Positions 14,836 to 21,957 of a stretch of DNA of 22,418 nucleotides are shown in pieces; position 1 is the first letter of the stretch, and the number at the start of each line of letters is the position of its first letter. The translations under genes were made by a program, and so were the position numbers. This DNA comes from CAYOEZ01 sp964402955 (lineage in GTDB: Bacteria > Chloroflexota > DTOL01 > DAOUCN01), in contig CAYOEZ010000058.1 of NCBI GenBank assembly GCA_964402955.1, positions 1 to 22,418 on the forward strand, written 5' to 3'. Under the pieces are notes generated by a model. It had not been told where the DNA came from and made no database searches. It saw only the letters and a program-made list of their open reading frames with translations.

Positions 14836-16335
14836 ATGGCAAGATCACAAAAACAGCCCGCGCTGGTGAACGACAGACGTGAGATCTTCGGTTGGGCCAT
14901 GTACGACTGGGCCAACTCGGCGTTCAGCACAACGGTCGTGACTGTCTTTCTTGGCCCCTATCTGACCAGCATCACCAAAGCTGCCGCAGATGCACAGGGG
15001 TTGATCTATCTCCTTGGCATCCCTATCAAGTTTGATTCGTTTTTTGCCTACCTCATCTCCGTCTCAGTCCTGTTTCAGGTGACGTTTCTGCCCGTCCTGG
15101 GCGCTCTCGCCGACTATTCGCATCTGCGCAAGCAGTTGCTGCAGTTCTTTGCCTTTCTTGGCGCCGGATCCACCATTCTCATGTTCTTCATCCAACCTGG
15201 CGGCCACTGGCTGGCGGCTGTGCTCTTCATCGTGGCAAACCTTGCCTTTGGCGCCAGCATCGTCTTCTATAACTCCTATCTGCCCAACATTGCCAGCCCG
15301 GACAAACGCGACGCAGTCTCGTCATATGGCTGGGCAATGGGTTATCTGGGCGGCGGCCTCCTGCTCTTGATCAACCTCGTCATGTACCTGTTCAGCGACA
15401 AGATTGGCATCGACAGCACAATGGTGGCGCGCATCAGCCTGGCGTCGGCCGGCGTGTGGTGGCTTGCCTTTTCGTTGGTCACATTTACGCGCCTCCGCCC
15501 GCGCGATGTCGTTCGCCCTTTGCCACAGGGTGAGACCTATTTCTCGATCGGCTTCAAGCAACTATCGTCGTTGATGAACGTCTCCCAGAAGACCATCACA
15601 GCCCTGATGCTGCTGCCGTTGCTTATCCCTGTCCTGATGCTGCTGCGTGTACCAGTGCAACTGGCCATTCTTCCTGGCGCCGGCCCCATCGCCGTCATGA
15701 TCATCTTCATTGCCCGCAAGAGCCGCACCCTGCCCGAGGCGATGAAGTATCTGGTGGCATACCTGTTCTACAATGACGGCATCCAGACAGTCATCAGTGT
15801 CTCCGCCATTTTTGCTGCCAACGAGCTGGGCATGGGCTCGACGCAACTGATCCTTGTGATCCTCATGATTCAATTTGTGGCCTACTTTGGCGCTCTGGGG
15901 TTCAACAAGGTGGCCGGCAAGCTGGGCGCGAAGCGGGCCATCATTGCCAGCCTGATCGTCTGGAGCGGAGTCACGATCTATGCCTTCATCGGGATGAAAA
16001 GCACGGCCGCCGTCCCGGGTATGGAACAACGCTTGCTTGAGTTCTGGGTCCTGGCATTCGTCATTGCCCTGATCATGGGCGGCAGCCAGGCGCTCAGCCG
16101 CAGCCTGTTTGCGCAAATGATCCCCAAAGATCAGGAGGCAGAGTTTTACTCATTCTATGAGATCAGCGAGCGCGGCACATCCTGGCTGGGTCCGTTCACG
16201 TTTGGCGTCGTCAATCAGATGTTCAACAGCCTGCGCTTTGGCATCCTGTCGGTCATCTTCTTCTTCATCGTTGGCCTTGTCTTGCTGCCGTTCGTCAATG
16301 TAGCAAAGGCAACGAAGGAAGCTAAGCAGGAATGA
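14836..16335 (+). CDS. UMF1/Atg22-like MFS transporter
   Basis: A 499-residue protein with about 12 membrane helices. The N-terminal segment EIFGWAMYDWANSAFSTTV is the hallmark of the UMF1 family (vacuole-effluxer Atg22-like). QALSRSLFAQMIPKDQEAEFYSFYEISER in the second half is another family signature. Eukaryotic relatives export amino acids from vacuoles; the bacterial substrate is unknown. ATG 14836 follows GGAGG at 14826-14830. The 117-bp gap upstream has a weak inverted repeat (GGCATG and CATGCC near 14730-14757) and no clear promoter. Confidence 0.87.
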   Translation: MARSQKQPALVNDRREIFGWAMYDWANSAFSTTVVTVFLGPYLTSITKAAADAQGLIYLLGIPIKFDSFFAYLISVSVLFQVTFLPVLGALADYSHLRKQLLQFFAFLGAGSTILMFFIQPGGHWLAAVLFIVANLAFGASIVFYNSYLPNIASPDKRDAVSSYGWAMGYLGGGLLLLINLVMYLFSDKIGIDSTMVARISLASAGVWWLAFSLVTFTRLRPRDVVRPLPQGETYFSIGFKQLSSLMNVSQKTITALMLLPLLIPVLMLLRVPVQLAILPGAGPIAVMIIFIARKSRTLPEAMKYLVAYLFYNDGIQTVISVSAIFAANELGMGSTQLILVILMIQFVAYFGALGFNKVAGKLGAKRAIIASLIVWSGVTIYAFIGMKSTAAVPGMEQRLLEFWVLAFVIALIMGGSQALSRSLFAQMIPKDQEAEFYSFYEISERGTSWLGPFTFGVVNQMFNSLRFGILSVIFFFIVGLVLLPFVNVAKATKEAKQE

Positions 16336-16336
16336 G

Positions 16337-16395
16337 CCGCGCCAGGAACGTCGAGAGACTTGAGGTGAGGATCAACTGGTATGTGCCTGGCGCGG
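16337..16395. repeat. Inverted repeat upstream of the DUF4914 gene
   Basis: CCGCGCCAGG (16337-16346) and CCTGGCGCGG (16386-16395) are perfect complements separated by 39 bases. There is no T run after the right arm, so it is not a standard terminator. It fills much of the 133-bp gap before the DUF4914 gene and could be a terminator-like or regulatory structure. Confidence 0.55.
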
Positions 16396-16468
16396 GTAAG
16401 CTGCTGCAGCTGTCGAGTCCTCAGGCATGGCCCATACTCAACACAGAACCACGGGAGGAGATACAATA

Positions 16469-18337
16469 GTGGAATGGAAGAGGTTCAATCCACCGCCAGA
16501 AGCATGTGACATCTTGCAGAACTGCCCCGTCGTTATTGTCGCCAGCACCACGGATGAGTTGCTGGACATGGCCTGTGGTGGGCCAGGCGAAGCCTTCTAT
16601 GAAGTCACCTACGATGTGCCCGGCAAGGGACGCGTCACGGAGGCCACGGTGGCGCGCGTGCGCAATGGCATCTCTGTCAATTATGCGGAGGCGTACATGC
16701 GCCGCCGCGCCCCGGACTGTATGGTGATTGGCGATGATCAGCCGACGGACAAGCCAACGTACAAGAGCCGCTTCGGCCAGGAGTTTGATTCTGTGCGTGA
16801 GGAGACCCTGGCGTGGCTCAAGACGCAGGAACTGGTTGTGTTTGCCTTCCAGGCAGGCCATCCTGAGCTTGACATGGACACGATCGTGATTGTGCCGGAC
16901 AACGCAGCCTTCTTTGCCCTCGGGCTGGCCATGTTACAGGGCATTATCCCCTACGAAGACATTGCCCCGTCGTTCGTCCCGCGTGGCGTGATCTATGTGG
17001 CGCCCATCTTCCGCCACACGCACTTTCAAGGGCAGCAGGTTGTCGTCCACAACCGGCTTCCCGACATCTATGAGATGTTTGCCTACAATCTGTATCCCGG
17101 ACCCAGCGCCAAGAAGGGTGTCTATGGGATGCTCATTCACGAGGGCGAACAGTATGGCTGGGTGGCTGCCCATTGTTCGACGGTGCAAGTGGTCACACCC
17201 TACGACAATGTGGTGACGATCATGCACGAAGGCGCGAGCGGCAGTGGCAAGAGCGAAATGCTGGAACTGCCCCATCGTGAGGCGGATGGCCGTCTGCTGC
17301 TGGGCACCAACATGATCACAGGTGAACAACGACATCTGGAAATCCCGCGTGGCTGTACACTGCTGCCCGTTATCGATGACATGGCGTTGTGCCATCCGTC
17401 GTTGCGCAATGAGGAAGACAAGCTACGCGTGACGGACGCCGAGAACGCATGGTTCGTGCGGGTCAACCATATCAGCCACTACGGCACAGACATCTCGCTG
17501 GAGCGCCTGACCGCACAACCCAGGGCGCCGCTGATGTTCCTCAACATCGACGCCACGCCCAACAGTCGCGCCATGATCTGGGAGCACACCGAAGACGCCC
17601 CGGGCAAGCCCTGCCCAAACCCGCGCGTCATCATTCCGCGCCGGATCGTGCCCAATGTCGTCAATGGCGCAGTGAGTATCGACGTACGGAGTTTCGGCAT
17701 ACGCACTCCGCCCTGCACCAATGAGCATCCGACCTATGGCATCGCGGGGGTGTTTCACGTCTTGCCTCCCGCGCTGGCCTGGCTGTGGCGTCTGGCTGCG
17801 CCACGCGGCTACGACAACCCTAGTATCGTCGAGACCGCGGGCATGGGCAGCGAAGGGGTCGGCTCCTATTGGCCCTTTGCCACCGGGCGGCGGGTGCCGC
17901 AGGCCAACTTGCTCCTGGAACAGTTCACGCAGTTCAGCACCACGCGCTACGTGTTGTGCCCCAATCAGTACATCGGAGCGTGGCGCGTCGGTTTCATGCC
18001 AGAGTGGATCATGCGTGAGTATATGGCGCGCCGCGCCGCGGTCAAATTCCGTCCCGACCAGTTGCGTCCCTCACGCTGTACCTTGCTAGGATATTCGCCC
18101 AGGCAACTGCTGGTCGAAGGGAGCATGGTCGGTCCCTGGCTCTTGCGGGTCGAGATGCAACCGGAGGTCGGCGAGGCGGCGTATGATCTGGGCGCCGCTC
18201 TCCTGTATGGTTTTTTCCGCGAGTGCCTGACTCTCTTCCTCGAGGACGATCTAGCCCCGCTGGGCCGGCATATCATCGAGTGCTGCCTGGACAATGGCAA
18301 GCTTGAGGACTATGAGGCGCTAATACCGATGGAGTAG
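16469..18337 (+). CDS. DUF4914-family protein with HprK/PEPCK-like P-loop, function unknown
   Basis: A 622-residue soluble protein that I recognise as DUF4914. A P-loop GASGSGKSEM is at residues 255-264, of the type seen in HPr kinase and ATP-dependent PEP carboxykinase. It follows a strand ending TIMHE and is followed by LPVIDDMALCH, which could supply acidic metal ligands. Further motifs are PLMFLNIDATPNSRAMIWEH, NPRVIIPRRIVPN and SYWPFATGRRVPQANLLL. No signal peptide or membrane helix is seen. GTG 16469 is chosen for GGGAGGAG at 16453-16460; the earlier in-frame start at 16427 lacks a site. It stands alone between the UMF1 transporter and a terminator. Kinase or carboxykinase activity is inference from fold; no substrate is known. 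Confidence 0.75.
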   Translation: MEWKRFNPPPEACDILQNCPVVIVASTTDELLDMACGGPGEAFYEVTYDVPGKGRVTEATVARVRNGISVNYAEAYMRRRAPDCMVIGDDQPTDKPTYKSRFGQEFDSVREETLAWLKTQELVVFAFQAGHPELDMDTIVIVPDNAAFFALGLAMLQGIIPYEDIAPSFVPRGVIYVAPIFRHTHFQGQQVVVHNRLPDIYEMFAYNLYPGPSAKKGVYGMLIHEGEQYGWVAAHCSTVQVVTPYDNVVTIMHEGASGSGKSEMLELPHREADGRLLLGTNMITGEQRHLEIPRGCTLLPVIDDMALCHPSLRNEEDKLRVTDAENAWFVRVNHISHYGTDISLERLTAQPRAPLMFLNIDATPNSRAMIWEHTEDAPGKPCPNPRVIIPRRIVPNVVNGAVSIDVRSFGIRTPPCTNEHPTYGIAGVFHVLPPALAWLWRLAAPRGYDNPSIVETAGMGSEGVGSYWPFATGRRVPQANLLLEQFTQFSTTRYVLCPNQYIGAWRVGFMPEWIMREYMARRAAVKFRPDQLRPSRCTLLGYSPRQLLVEGSMVGPWLLRVEMQPEVGEAAYDLGAALLYGFFRECLTLFLEDDLAPLGRHIIECCLDNGKLEDYEALIPME

Positions 18338-18380
18338 CCGCCGATGACACGTGTCCACTGCAAAAAGGTCTGGACGGAGG

Positions 18381-18472
18381 CGTCATTGCGAGCGTTCTGT
18401 GCGAAGCAATCTCCCCCGTCTCGCGCCACAACGGAGATTGCTTCGTCGCAAAGGGCGCTCCTCGCAATGACG
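18381..18472. repeat. 92-bp fold-back intergenic repeat
   Basis: CGTCATTGCGAG (18381-18392) pairs perfectly with CTCGCAATGACG (18461-18472). The inner CGAAGCAATCTCC (18402-18414) pairs perfectly with GGAGATTGCTTCG (18433-18445). There is no coding content. It has the same size and general plan as the element at 6746-6838. The right arm recurs exactly at 22315-22326. It lies between the DUF4914 stop and the terminator. Confidence 0.8.
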
Positions 18473-18493
18473 ATTGGGATGCACATGACCAGG

Positions 18494-18530
18494 AAGCGAC
18501 TGAGCAATGCTGCTCAGTCGCTTGTTTTTG
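18494..18530 (+). terminator. Strong intrinsic terminator
   Basis: AAGCGACTGAGCA (18494-18506) and TGCTCAGTCGCTT (18511-18523) form a perfect 13-bp stem with loop ATGC, followed by GTTTTTG. It closes the DUF4914 transcription unit and insulates the Phd/VapC promoter that follows. Confidence 0.88.
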
Positions 18531-18552
18531 TCCACCGGCGTTGCGCTGCAGC

Positions 18553-18590
18553 TTGCAAATAGTAGTCTCATTATGCTATAATGTGACTAC
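18553..18590 (+). promoter_or_regulatory. Phd/VapC promoter overlapped by a 29-bp palindromic operator
   Basis: TTGCAA (18553-18558) and TATAAT (18577-18582) are 18 bp apart. A perfect interrupted palindrome is centred on 18576: GTAGTC (18562-18567), ATTAT (18570-18574), ATAAT (18578-18582), GACTAC (18585-18590). It covers the -10 box and the spacer, as expected for autorepression by a Phd-type antitoxin alone or with its toxin. Confidence 0.8.
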
Positions 18591-18607
18591 AGGCAAGGAG
18601 GTTGCTG

Positions 18608-18883
18608 ATGGCGCAAACAACTGTAGGCATTCGTGAGCTAAAAGCGCAGCTCAGTCACTATCTGCGGCAGGTTGCAAACGGCGACACGGTCGTGATCACC
18701 GATCGCGGCAAGCCCGTCGGGCAGATCATGCCGATCGCCGAGGACCTGGATGCGCGCATGAAGCGGCTGGTGGAGACCGGCGTCGTGGCCTGGAGCGGGC
18801 GGAAGCCGCAGCCCGTTGTTCCGGTCACACCCAATCCAGGAGCGCGCCTCGTGAGCGATCTTTTGTTGGAGGATCGAGAGTGA
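18608..18883 (+). CDS. Phd/YefM-family antitoxin
   Basis: A 91-residue protein with a complete Phd DNA-binding domain in residues 3-45 (VGIRELKAQLSHYLRQV, then DTVVITDRGKPVGQIMPI). The C-terminal tail (about 50-91) is proline- and arginine-rich and would wrap the toxin. It should neutralise the PIN-domain RNase encoded next to it and repress the shared promoter. The ATG at 18608 follows AAGGAGG with good spacing; an in-frame TTG at 18602 overlaps that site and is rejected. Its stop overlaps the toxin's GTG by four bases (GTGA). Confidence 0.9.
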   Translation: MAQTTVGIRELKAQLSHYLRQVANGDTVVITDRGKPVGQIMPIAEDLDARMKRLVETGVVAWSGRKPQPVVPVTPNPGARLVSDLLLEDRE

Positions 18884-19335
18884 TCCTCTACCTCGATGCC
18901 AGCGCCCTGGTCAAGCGATATGTCGTTGAGGTGGGGTCAGACGACGTTGAACTGGTCATTGGTCAGGCACACCTGTTGGGATCAGGGGCAATCAGCCTGG
19001 TTGAGGTCACTGCCGCTCTGGCCAAAGCTATCCGGACAAGGGATCTCACGCAATATACCGGACAAGCTGCTCTGCGTGCGTTTCACGTGCAGTGGGCAGA
19101 TTTCATCCGCTTGCCTGTGACGGACGCTCTCATGACACGCGCCGCTGATTTCGCCTGGCAGTATGACCTGCGCGGCTACGACGCCGTGCATATGGCCGCG
19201 GCTTGCGCTTGGTCCGAGGCGGTCGGCAGCGCTGTGACGTTTGCGACGTTCGATCGCGGGCTGTGGCGCGCTGCGCCGAGCGTGGGGCTGCTGGCCTGGC
19301 CCGACGATTTGCCGGCGCTGCTGGCCGCGCTCTAG
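18880..19335 (+). CDS. vapC: VapC-like PIN-domain toxin (RNase)
   Basis: A 151-residue PIN-domain protein with all four acidic active-site residues: Asp6 in LYLDASALVK, Glu42 in ISLVEV, Asp101 in GYDAVHMA, and Asp125 in FATFDRGLWRAA. VapC proteins are magnesium-dependent RNases that cut tRNA or rRNA and stop translation. The start is GTG at 18880 overlapping the antitoxin stop. The toxin appears intact. Its stop is separated by a single base from the start of a glycosyltransferase gene. Confidence 0.9.
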   Translation: MILYLDASALVKRYVVEVGSDDVELVIGQAHLLGSGAISLVEVTAALAKAIRTRDLTQYTGQAALRAFHVQWADFIRLPVTDALMTRAADFAWQYDLRGYDAVHMAAACAWSEAVGSAVTFATFDRGLWRAAPSVGLLAWPDDLPALLAAL

Positions 19336-19336
19336 C

Positions 19337-20602
19337 ATGAGAATCACGATCGCTACCTATGGCACCCGCGGCGATGTCCAGCCGTTCATTGCCCTCGCCC
19401 TTGGCCTGCAGAGGGCCGGGCATGTGGTGCGCATCGCTGCCCCTGCTCGCTTCGCCGGCCTGGTCGCGCAGTACGGCGTCTCCTTTGCCCCGCTCCCGGG
19501 CGACCCTGAGCAGTTGATCGTCCATATCAACAATCTCCGCCACAGCCCGCTGCGCGCGGCCTGGTCTCTCGCCAGGCATGGCTACGCCACTGCGCCAGCG
19601 GTCATTCGCGCTGTCACGGCTGCCTGCGCCGACGCCGATCTCATCATCCACTTTTTCTTCCTGACGTCTGTCGCTCATTCATTGGCGCACGCCCGCGGCA
19701 TCCCCGATGTCGCGGTGCAGGTGTTTCCGTTCTTCGCGCCGACGCGCGCCTTTCCCATGATCGGTTTTCCCAACCTACCGCCCGGAACGTTGAGCTATGC
19801 CTCGCACTGGCTGACGACACAGGCGTTCCGCCATGTGCTGGACGGCGGGCTACAACTTCTGCGCCTGCGCGCGCCGGATGTCTTCACCCCGCCGCTGCGC
19901 TGGCCGTTCGACGCCTCTGCACGCGTCGCGACTCCTCTCCTCTTCGCCTACAGCCCGACCGTCGTTCCCAGACCCGCCGACTGGGCAGCCCCCAACATCC
20001 ACGTCACCGGCTATTTCTTCCTCGACGCCCCGGCAACGTACCAGCCACCGCAGGAACTGCTTGACTTTCTGGCTGCGGGCGATGCGCCGCTGTGCGTGAC
20101 GTTCGGCAGCATGGTCAACCGCGAGTTGGCGCAGGTTAGCCGAATTACCCGCGCCGCTCTGGCCCAAACGAACCGGCGCGGCGTTTTCCTCACCGGCTGG
20201 GGCGGCACAGAACCAAATGAGCACGCCGATCGCTTCTTCTACATAGATACCGCGCCGCACGATTGGCTGTTTCCCCGCTGCTCAGCCGTCGTCCACCACG
20301 GCGGCGCAGGGACGGCAGCCGCCGCGCTGCGCGCCGGCATTCCCAACATCATTGTGCCTAATGCGCTCGACCAGATGTTCTGGGGCCGGCGCATCGCGGC
20401 CTGCGGCGGCGGCCCGCCGCCCATTGATCTGCGCGAGCTCTCCATTGCGTCGCTGACGGCAGCTCTCGCCCAGACCGACGCCCCCGTCCTGCGGGCGCGC
20501 ACCCATGAGGCCGCCCGCCTGATCCGCGCCGAAGACGGCGTCGCCACGGCGGTGCGGCTCATCGAAGCGCATGCCGCGGCGTTTGCGCGTGCGGCTGGTT
20601 GA
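19337..20602 (+). CDS. UGT-type (GT1) glycosyltransferase
   Basis: A 421-residue glycosyltransferase of the GT-B fold. The N-terminal domain begins MRITIATYGTRGDVQPFIALA, the start seen in sterol and macrolide-type glucosyltransferases. The C-terminal half has FGSMVNRE (about 255-262) and the sugar-nucleotide site VVHHGGAGTAAAALRAGIPNI followed by DQMFWGRRI. It probably transfers a sugar from UDP- or dTDP-sugar to a lipid or small molecule. ATG 19337 is one base after the vapC stop and has no clear ribosome site of its own, so it is probably translated by coupling to vapC. The longer frame to 19241 lies inside vapC and is rejected. Confidence 0.85.
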   Translation: MRITIATYGTRGDVQPFIALALGLQRAGHVVRIAAPARFAGLVAQYGVSFAPLPGDPEQLIVHINNLRHSPLRAAWSLARHGYATAPAVIRAVTAACADADLIIHFFFLTSVAHSLAHARGIPDVAVQVFPFFAPTRAFPMIGFPNLPPGTLSYASHWLTTQAFRHVLDGGLQLLRLRAPDVFTPPLRWPFDASARVATPLLFAYSPTVVPRPADWAAPNIHVTGYFFLDAPATYQPPQELLDFLAAGDAPLCVTFGSMVNRELAQVSRITRAALAQTNRRGVFLTGWGGTEPNEHADRFFYIDTAPHDWLFPRCSAVVHHGGAGTAAAALRAGIPNIIVPNALDQMFWGRRIAACGGGPPPIDLRELSIASLTAALAQTDAPVLRARTHEAARLIRAEDGVATAVRLIEAHAAAFARAAG

Positions 20603-20607
20603 ATGGG

Positions 20608-20651
20608 ACGCGGATTGCCGCGGAAAAAGAGCGGATAAACGCGGAATCTGC
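20608..20651. repeat. Degenerate GCGGA tandem repeat
   Basis: GCGGA recurs four times at 20610, 20620, 20631 and 20641, i.e. every 10-11 bases, with A/T-rich spacers. It sits directly after the glycosyltransferase stop. This resembles the ACGCGGAT-type dispersed intergenic repeats of Chloroflexota as I remember them. There is no coding content. Confidence 0.55.
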
Positions 20652-20660
20652 CGATGGTGT

Positions 20661-20697
20661 CCCCGGTAGGGCGGGCGGGTTTCTTACCCGCCGGGGT
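20661..20697. repeat. GC-rich hairpin repeat upstream of the second MNT gene
   Basis: GGCGGGT (20674-20680) pairs with ACCCGCC (20686-20692) around TTCTT. The outer CCCC (20661-20664) can pair with GGGG (20693-20696). It ends directly before the -35 box at 20699. It could end transcription from the glycosyltransferase, but it has no T run. Confidence 0.5.
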
Positions 20698-20698
20698 G

Positions 20699-20728
20699 TT
20701 GGCAACTCTCCCGCGTGTGGTGTATAAT
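20699..20728 (+). promoter_or_regulatory. Promoter of the second MNT gene
   Basis: TTGGCA (20699-20704), an 18-bp spacer and TATAAT (20723-20728) preceded by GGTG. The layout and flanking bases are nearly the same as in the promoter at 21190-21219. The leader to the ATG is about 93 nt. Confidence 0.65.
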
Positions 20729-20774
20729 GGGGGCAGCGCTAGCGACAATCTGCATGTCCTCAATAACCGTGTGT

Positions 20775-20816
20775 TTGCCCCTGTGTGCATCGCTCGCGAT
20801 GAGCACAGCGGGGCAA
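20775..20816 (+). promoter_or_regulatory. Leader hairpin abutting the ribosome binding site of the second MNT gene
   Basis: TTGCCCC (20775-20781) pairs with GGGGCAA (20810-20816). TGTG (20782-20785) pairs with CACA (20804-20807), and CATCG (20888-equivalent positions 20788-20792) pairs with CGATG (20797-20801), around a 4-base loop. The 3' arm supplies the first two bases of AAGGAG, so folding could affect translation. Confidence 0.5.
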
Positions 20817-20827
20817 GGAGCGACACG

Positions 20828-21172
20828 ATGGCGCAGATGATCGAGATACCAGCGGTCACAGAAGCTATGATCCAGGATATTGCCCGGCGCATTGTCGAGC
20901 GGTTCGACCCCGACAGGGTCATCTTATTCGGCTCTCATGCCTACGGCCATCCCCAGGCGCACAGTGACGTTGACTTGCTGGTTATCATGCAAAGCGACAG
21001 GCGCCCGGTCGAACGCGCCCTGCCCATCGTGCAATCATGCCGGCCGCGCTTTGTGGCTATGGATGTTCTGGTGCGAACCCTGTCAGAGCTTGCTGAGCGG
21101 CTGGCTGCCGGCGACCCCTTTTTCCGCGACGTGACAAGCCGGGGGAGGGTGCTCTATGAGCGAGCAGAGTAA
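20828..21172 (+). CDS. Minimal nucleotidyltransferase (MNT-domain antitoxin)
   Basis: A 114-residue protein of the MNT family with an intact active-site pattern: ILFGSHAYGHP followed by HSDVDLLVIM (Gly35-Ser36, Asp47 and Asp49). It is not closely similar to the MNT protein at 2606-2905. MNT proteins act as antitoxins of HEPN RNases, but the expected partner is cut off after six codons (21156-21176). ATG 20828 is taken because of AAGGAG at 20815-20820; the longer frame to 20654 runs over the promoter and is rejected. It has its own promoter and a structured leader. Confidence 0.85.
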   Translation: MAQMIEIPAVTEAMIQDIARRIVERFDPDRVILFGSHAYGHPQAHSDVDLLVIMQSDRRPVERALPIVQSCRPRFVAMDVLVRTLSELAERLAAGDPFFRDVTSRGRVLYERAE

Positions 21173-21176
21173 GTAG
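21156..21176 (+). pseudogene. Remnant start of a partner (HEPN?) gene: six codons
   Basis: An ATG at 21156, overlapping the end of the MNT gene, follows GGGGGAGG (21140-21147) with normal spacing, but it opens only MSEQSK before TAG at 21174. HEPN partners usually start in just this place and often begin MS or MSEQ-like. A good ribosome site in front of a six-codon frame suggests that a partner gene was deleted. The identity as HEPN is inference. Confidence 0.4.
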
Positions 21177-21189
21177 CATGGATTTCGTG

Positions 21190-21219
21190 TTGGCATTGTC
21201 AGCGATCTTGGTGTATAAT
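21190..21219 (+). promoter_or_regulatory. Promoter of the DUF433/DUF5615/MNT genes
   Basis: TTGGCA (21190-21195), an 18-bp spacer and TATAAT (21214-21219) preceded by GGTG, with the ATG 28 bases after the -10 box. Near-copy of the promoter at 20699-20728. Confidence 0.65.
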
Positions 21220-21247
21220 CACGGCGGGTGTGAAGGGAGGTGCTGCG

Positions 21248-21514
21248 ATGAAAGTGGAAAATGAAGCCAAAATACTGGGCCGGTACATCGTCGCCGACCC
21301 GGCGATCTGCCACGGCAAGCCGACCTTTCGCGGCACACGCATCATGGTCTGGCAAGTGCTGCAGATGGTGGCGCAAGGATTGGCATGGGAAACGATCGTC
21401 GAGGAGTGCCACGACAGTATCAGCAAGGACGCGATTGCCGAAGCAATCACGCTGTCCGGCCAGGCGTTCATCAAACATGCGGATGAGTTTGTGTTGGGGG
21501 CAATGCCAGCATGA
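21248..21514 (+). CDS. DUF433-family antitoxin
   Basis: An 88-residue protein of the DUF433 family. The family core is clear: YIVADPAICHGKPTFRGTRI at about residues 13-32, then WQVLQMVAQGLAWETIVEE, a winged-helix-like DNA-binding region. DUF433 proteins commonly precede PIN-like DUF5615 proteins and are considered their antitoxins. ATG 21248 follows GGGAGG at 21236-21241. The last codons overlap the DUF5615 start by four bases (ATGA). Confidence 0.88.
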   Translation: MKVENEAKILGRYIVADPAICHGKPTFRGTRIMVWQVLQMVAQGLAWETIVEECHDSISKDAIAEAITLSGQAFIKHADEFVLGAMPA

Positions 21515-21900
21515 ACATTCTCGATGAGAACATCCTCGAGAGCCAGCGACAAATCCTCCGCCGATGGAATGTGCCATTTCGTCAGATTGGTTACGAGATA
21601 GAGCGGAAAGGGATGGCCGACGACGCGATCATCCCTTTTCTGCTCACCCTTCGCCAGCCCGCCTTCTTCACGATGGACAGCGACTTCTTCAAACGCCATC
21701 TTTGTCATGCACGGTATGGTCTGGTGTTTCTCGATGTGGACGAGATGGAAGCTGCGGCCTTCATCCGGCGGCTACTTCGTCATCCTGCGTTTGACACCCA
21801 TGCCACGCGCATGGGTGTTGTCATTCGTGTGGCACATCCCGGGCTTGATGTGTGGCGCGTTGGAGACATGCAAGAGTCTCATATACCCTGGGCTGGCTGA
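21511..21900 (+). CDS. DUF5615 PIN-like protein (probable toxin)
   Basis: A 129-residue protein starting MNILDENI, with the early Asp of DUF5615/Mut7-C-like PIN domains. A second acidic cluster is in FFTMDSDFFKR (about residues 52-62), and GLVFLDVDEMEAAAFIRRLLRHP follows. This is the usual partner of DUF433, and toxin RNase activity is inferred from the fold and the pairing. ATG 21511 overlaps the DUF433 stop. The third MNT gene starts 57 bases after its stop, probably in the same transcript. Confidence 0.8.
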   Translation: MNILDENILESQRQILRRWNVPFRQIGYEIERKGMADDAIIPFLLTLRQPAFFTMDSDFFKRHLCHARYGLVFLDVDEMEAAAFIRRLLRHPAFDTHATRMGVVIRVAHPGLDVWRVGDMQESHIPWAG

Positions 21901-21957
21901 GTTGTGTCGAGAGGCGAAGATTCCCGGCTGTTTGTTGAGTGCGGAGGAAGTTCGCAC

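Noticed and set aside
18595..18610. TTG 18602 as the start of the Phd antitoxin
   Set aside because: It overlaps the AAGGAGG ribosome site that is correctly spaced for ATG 18608.
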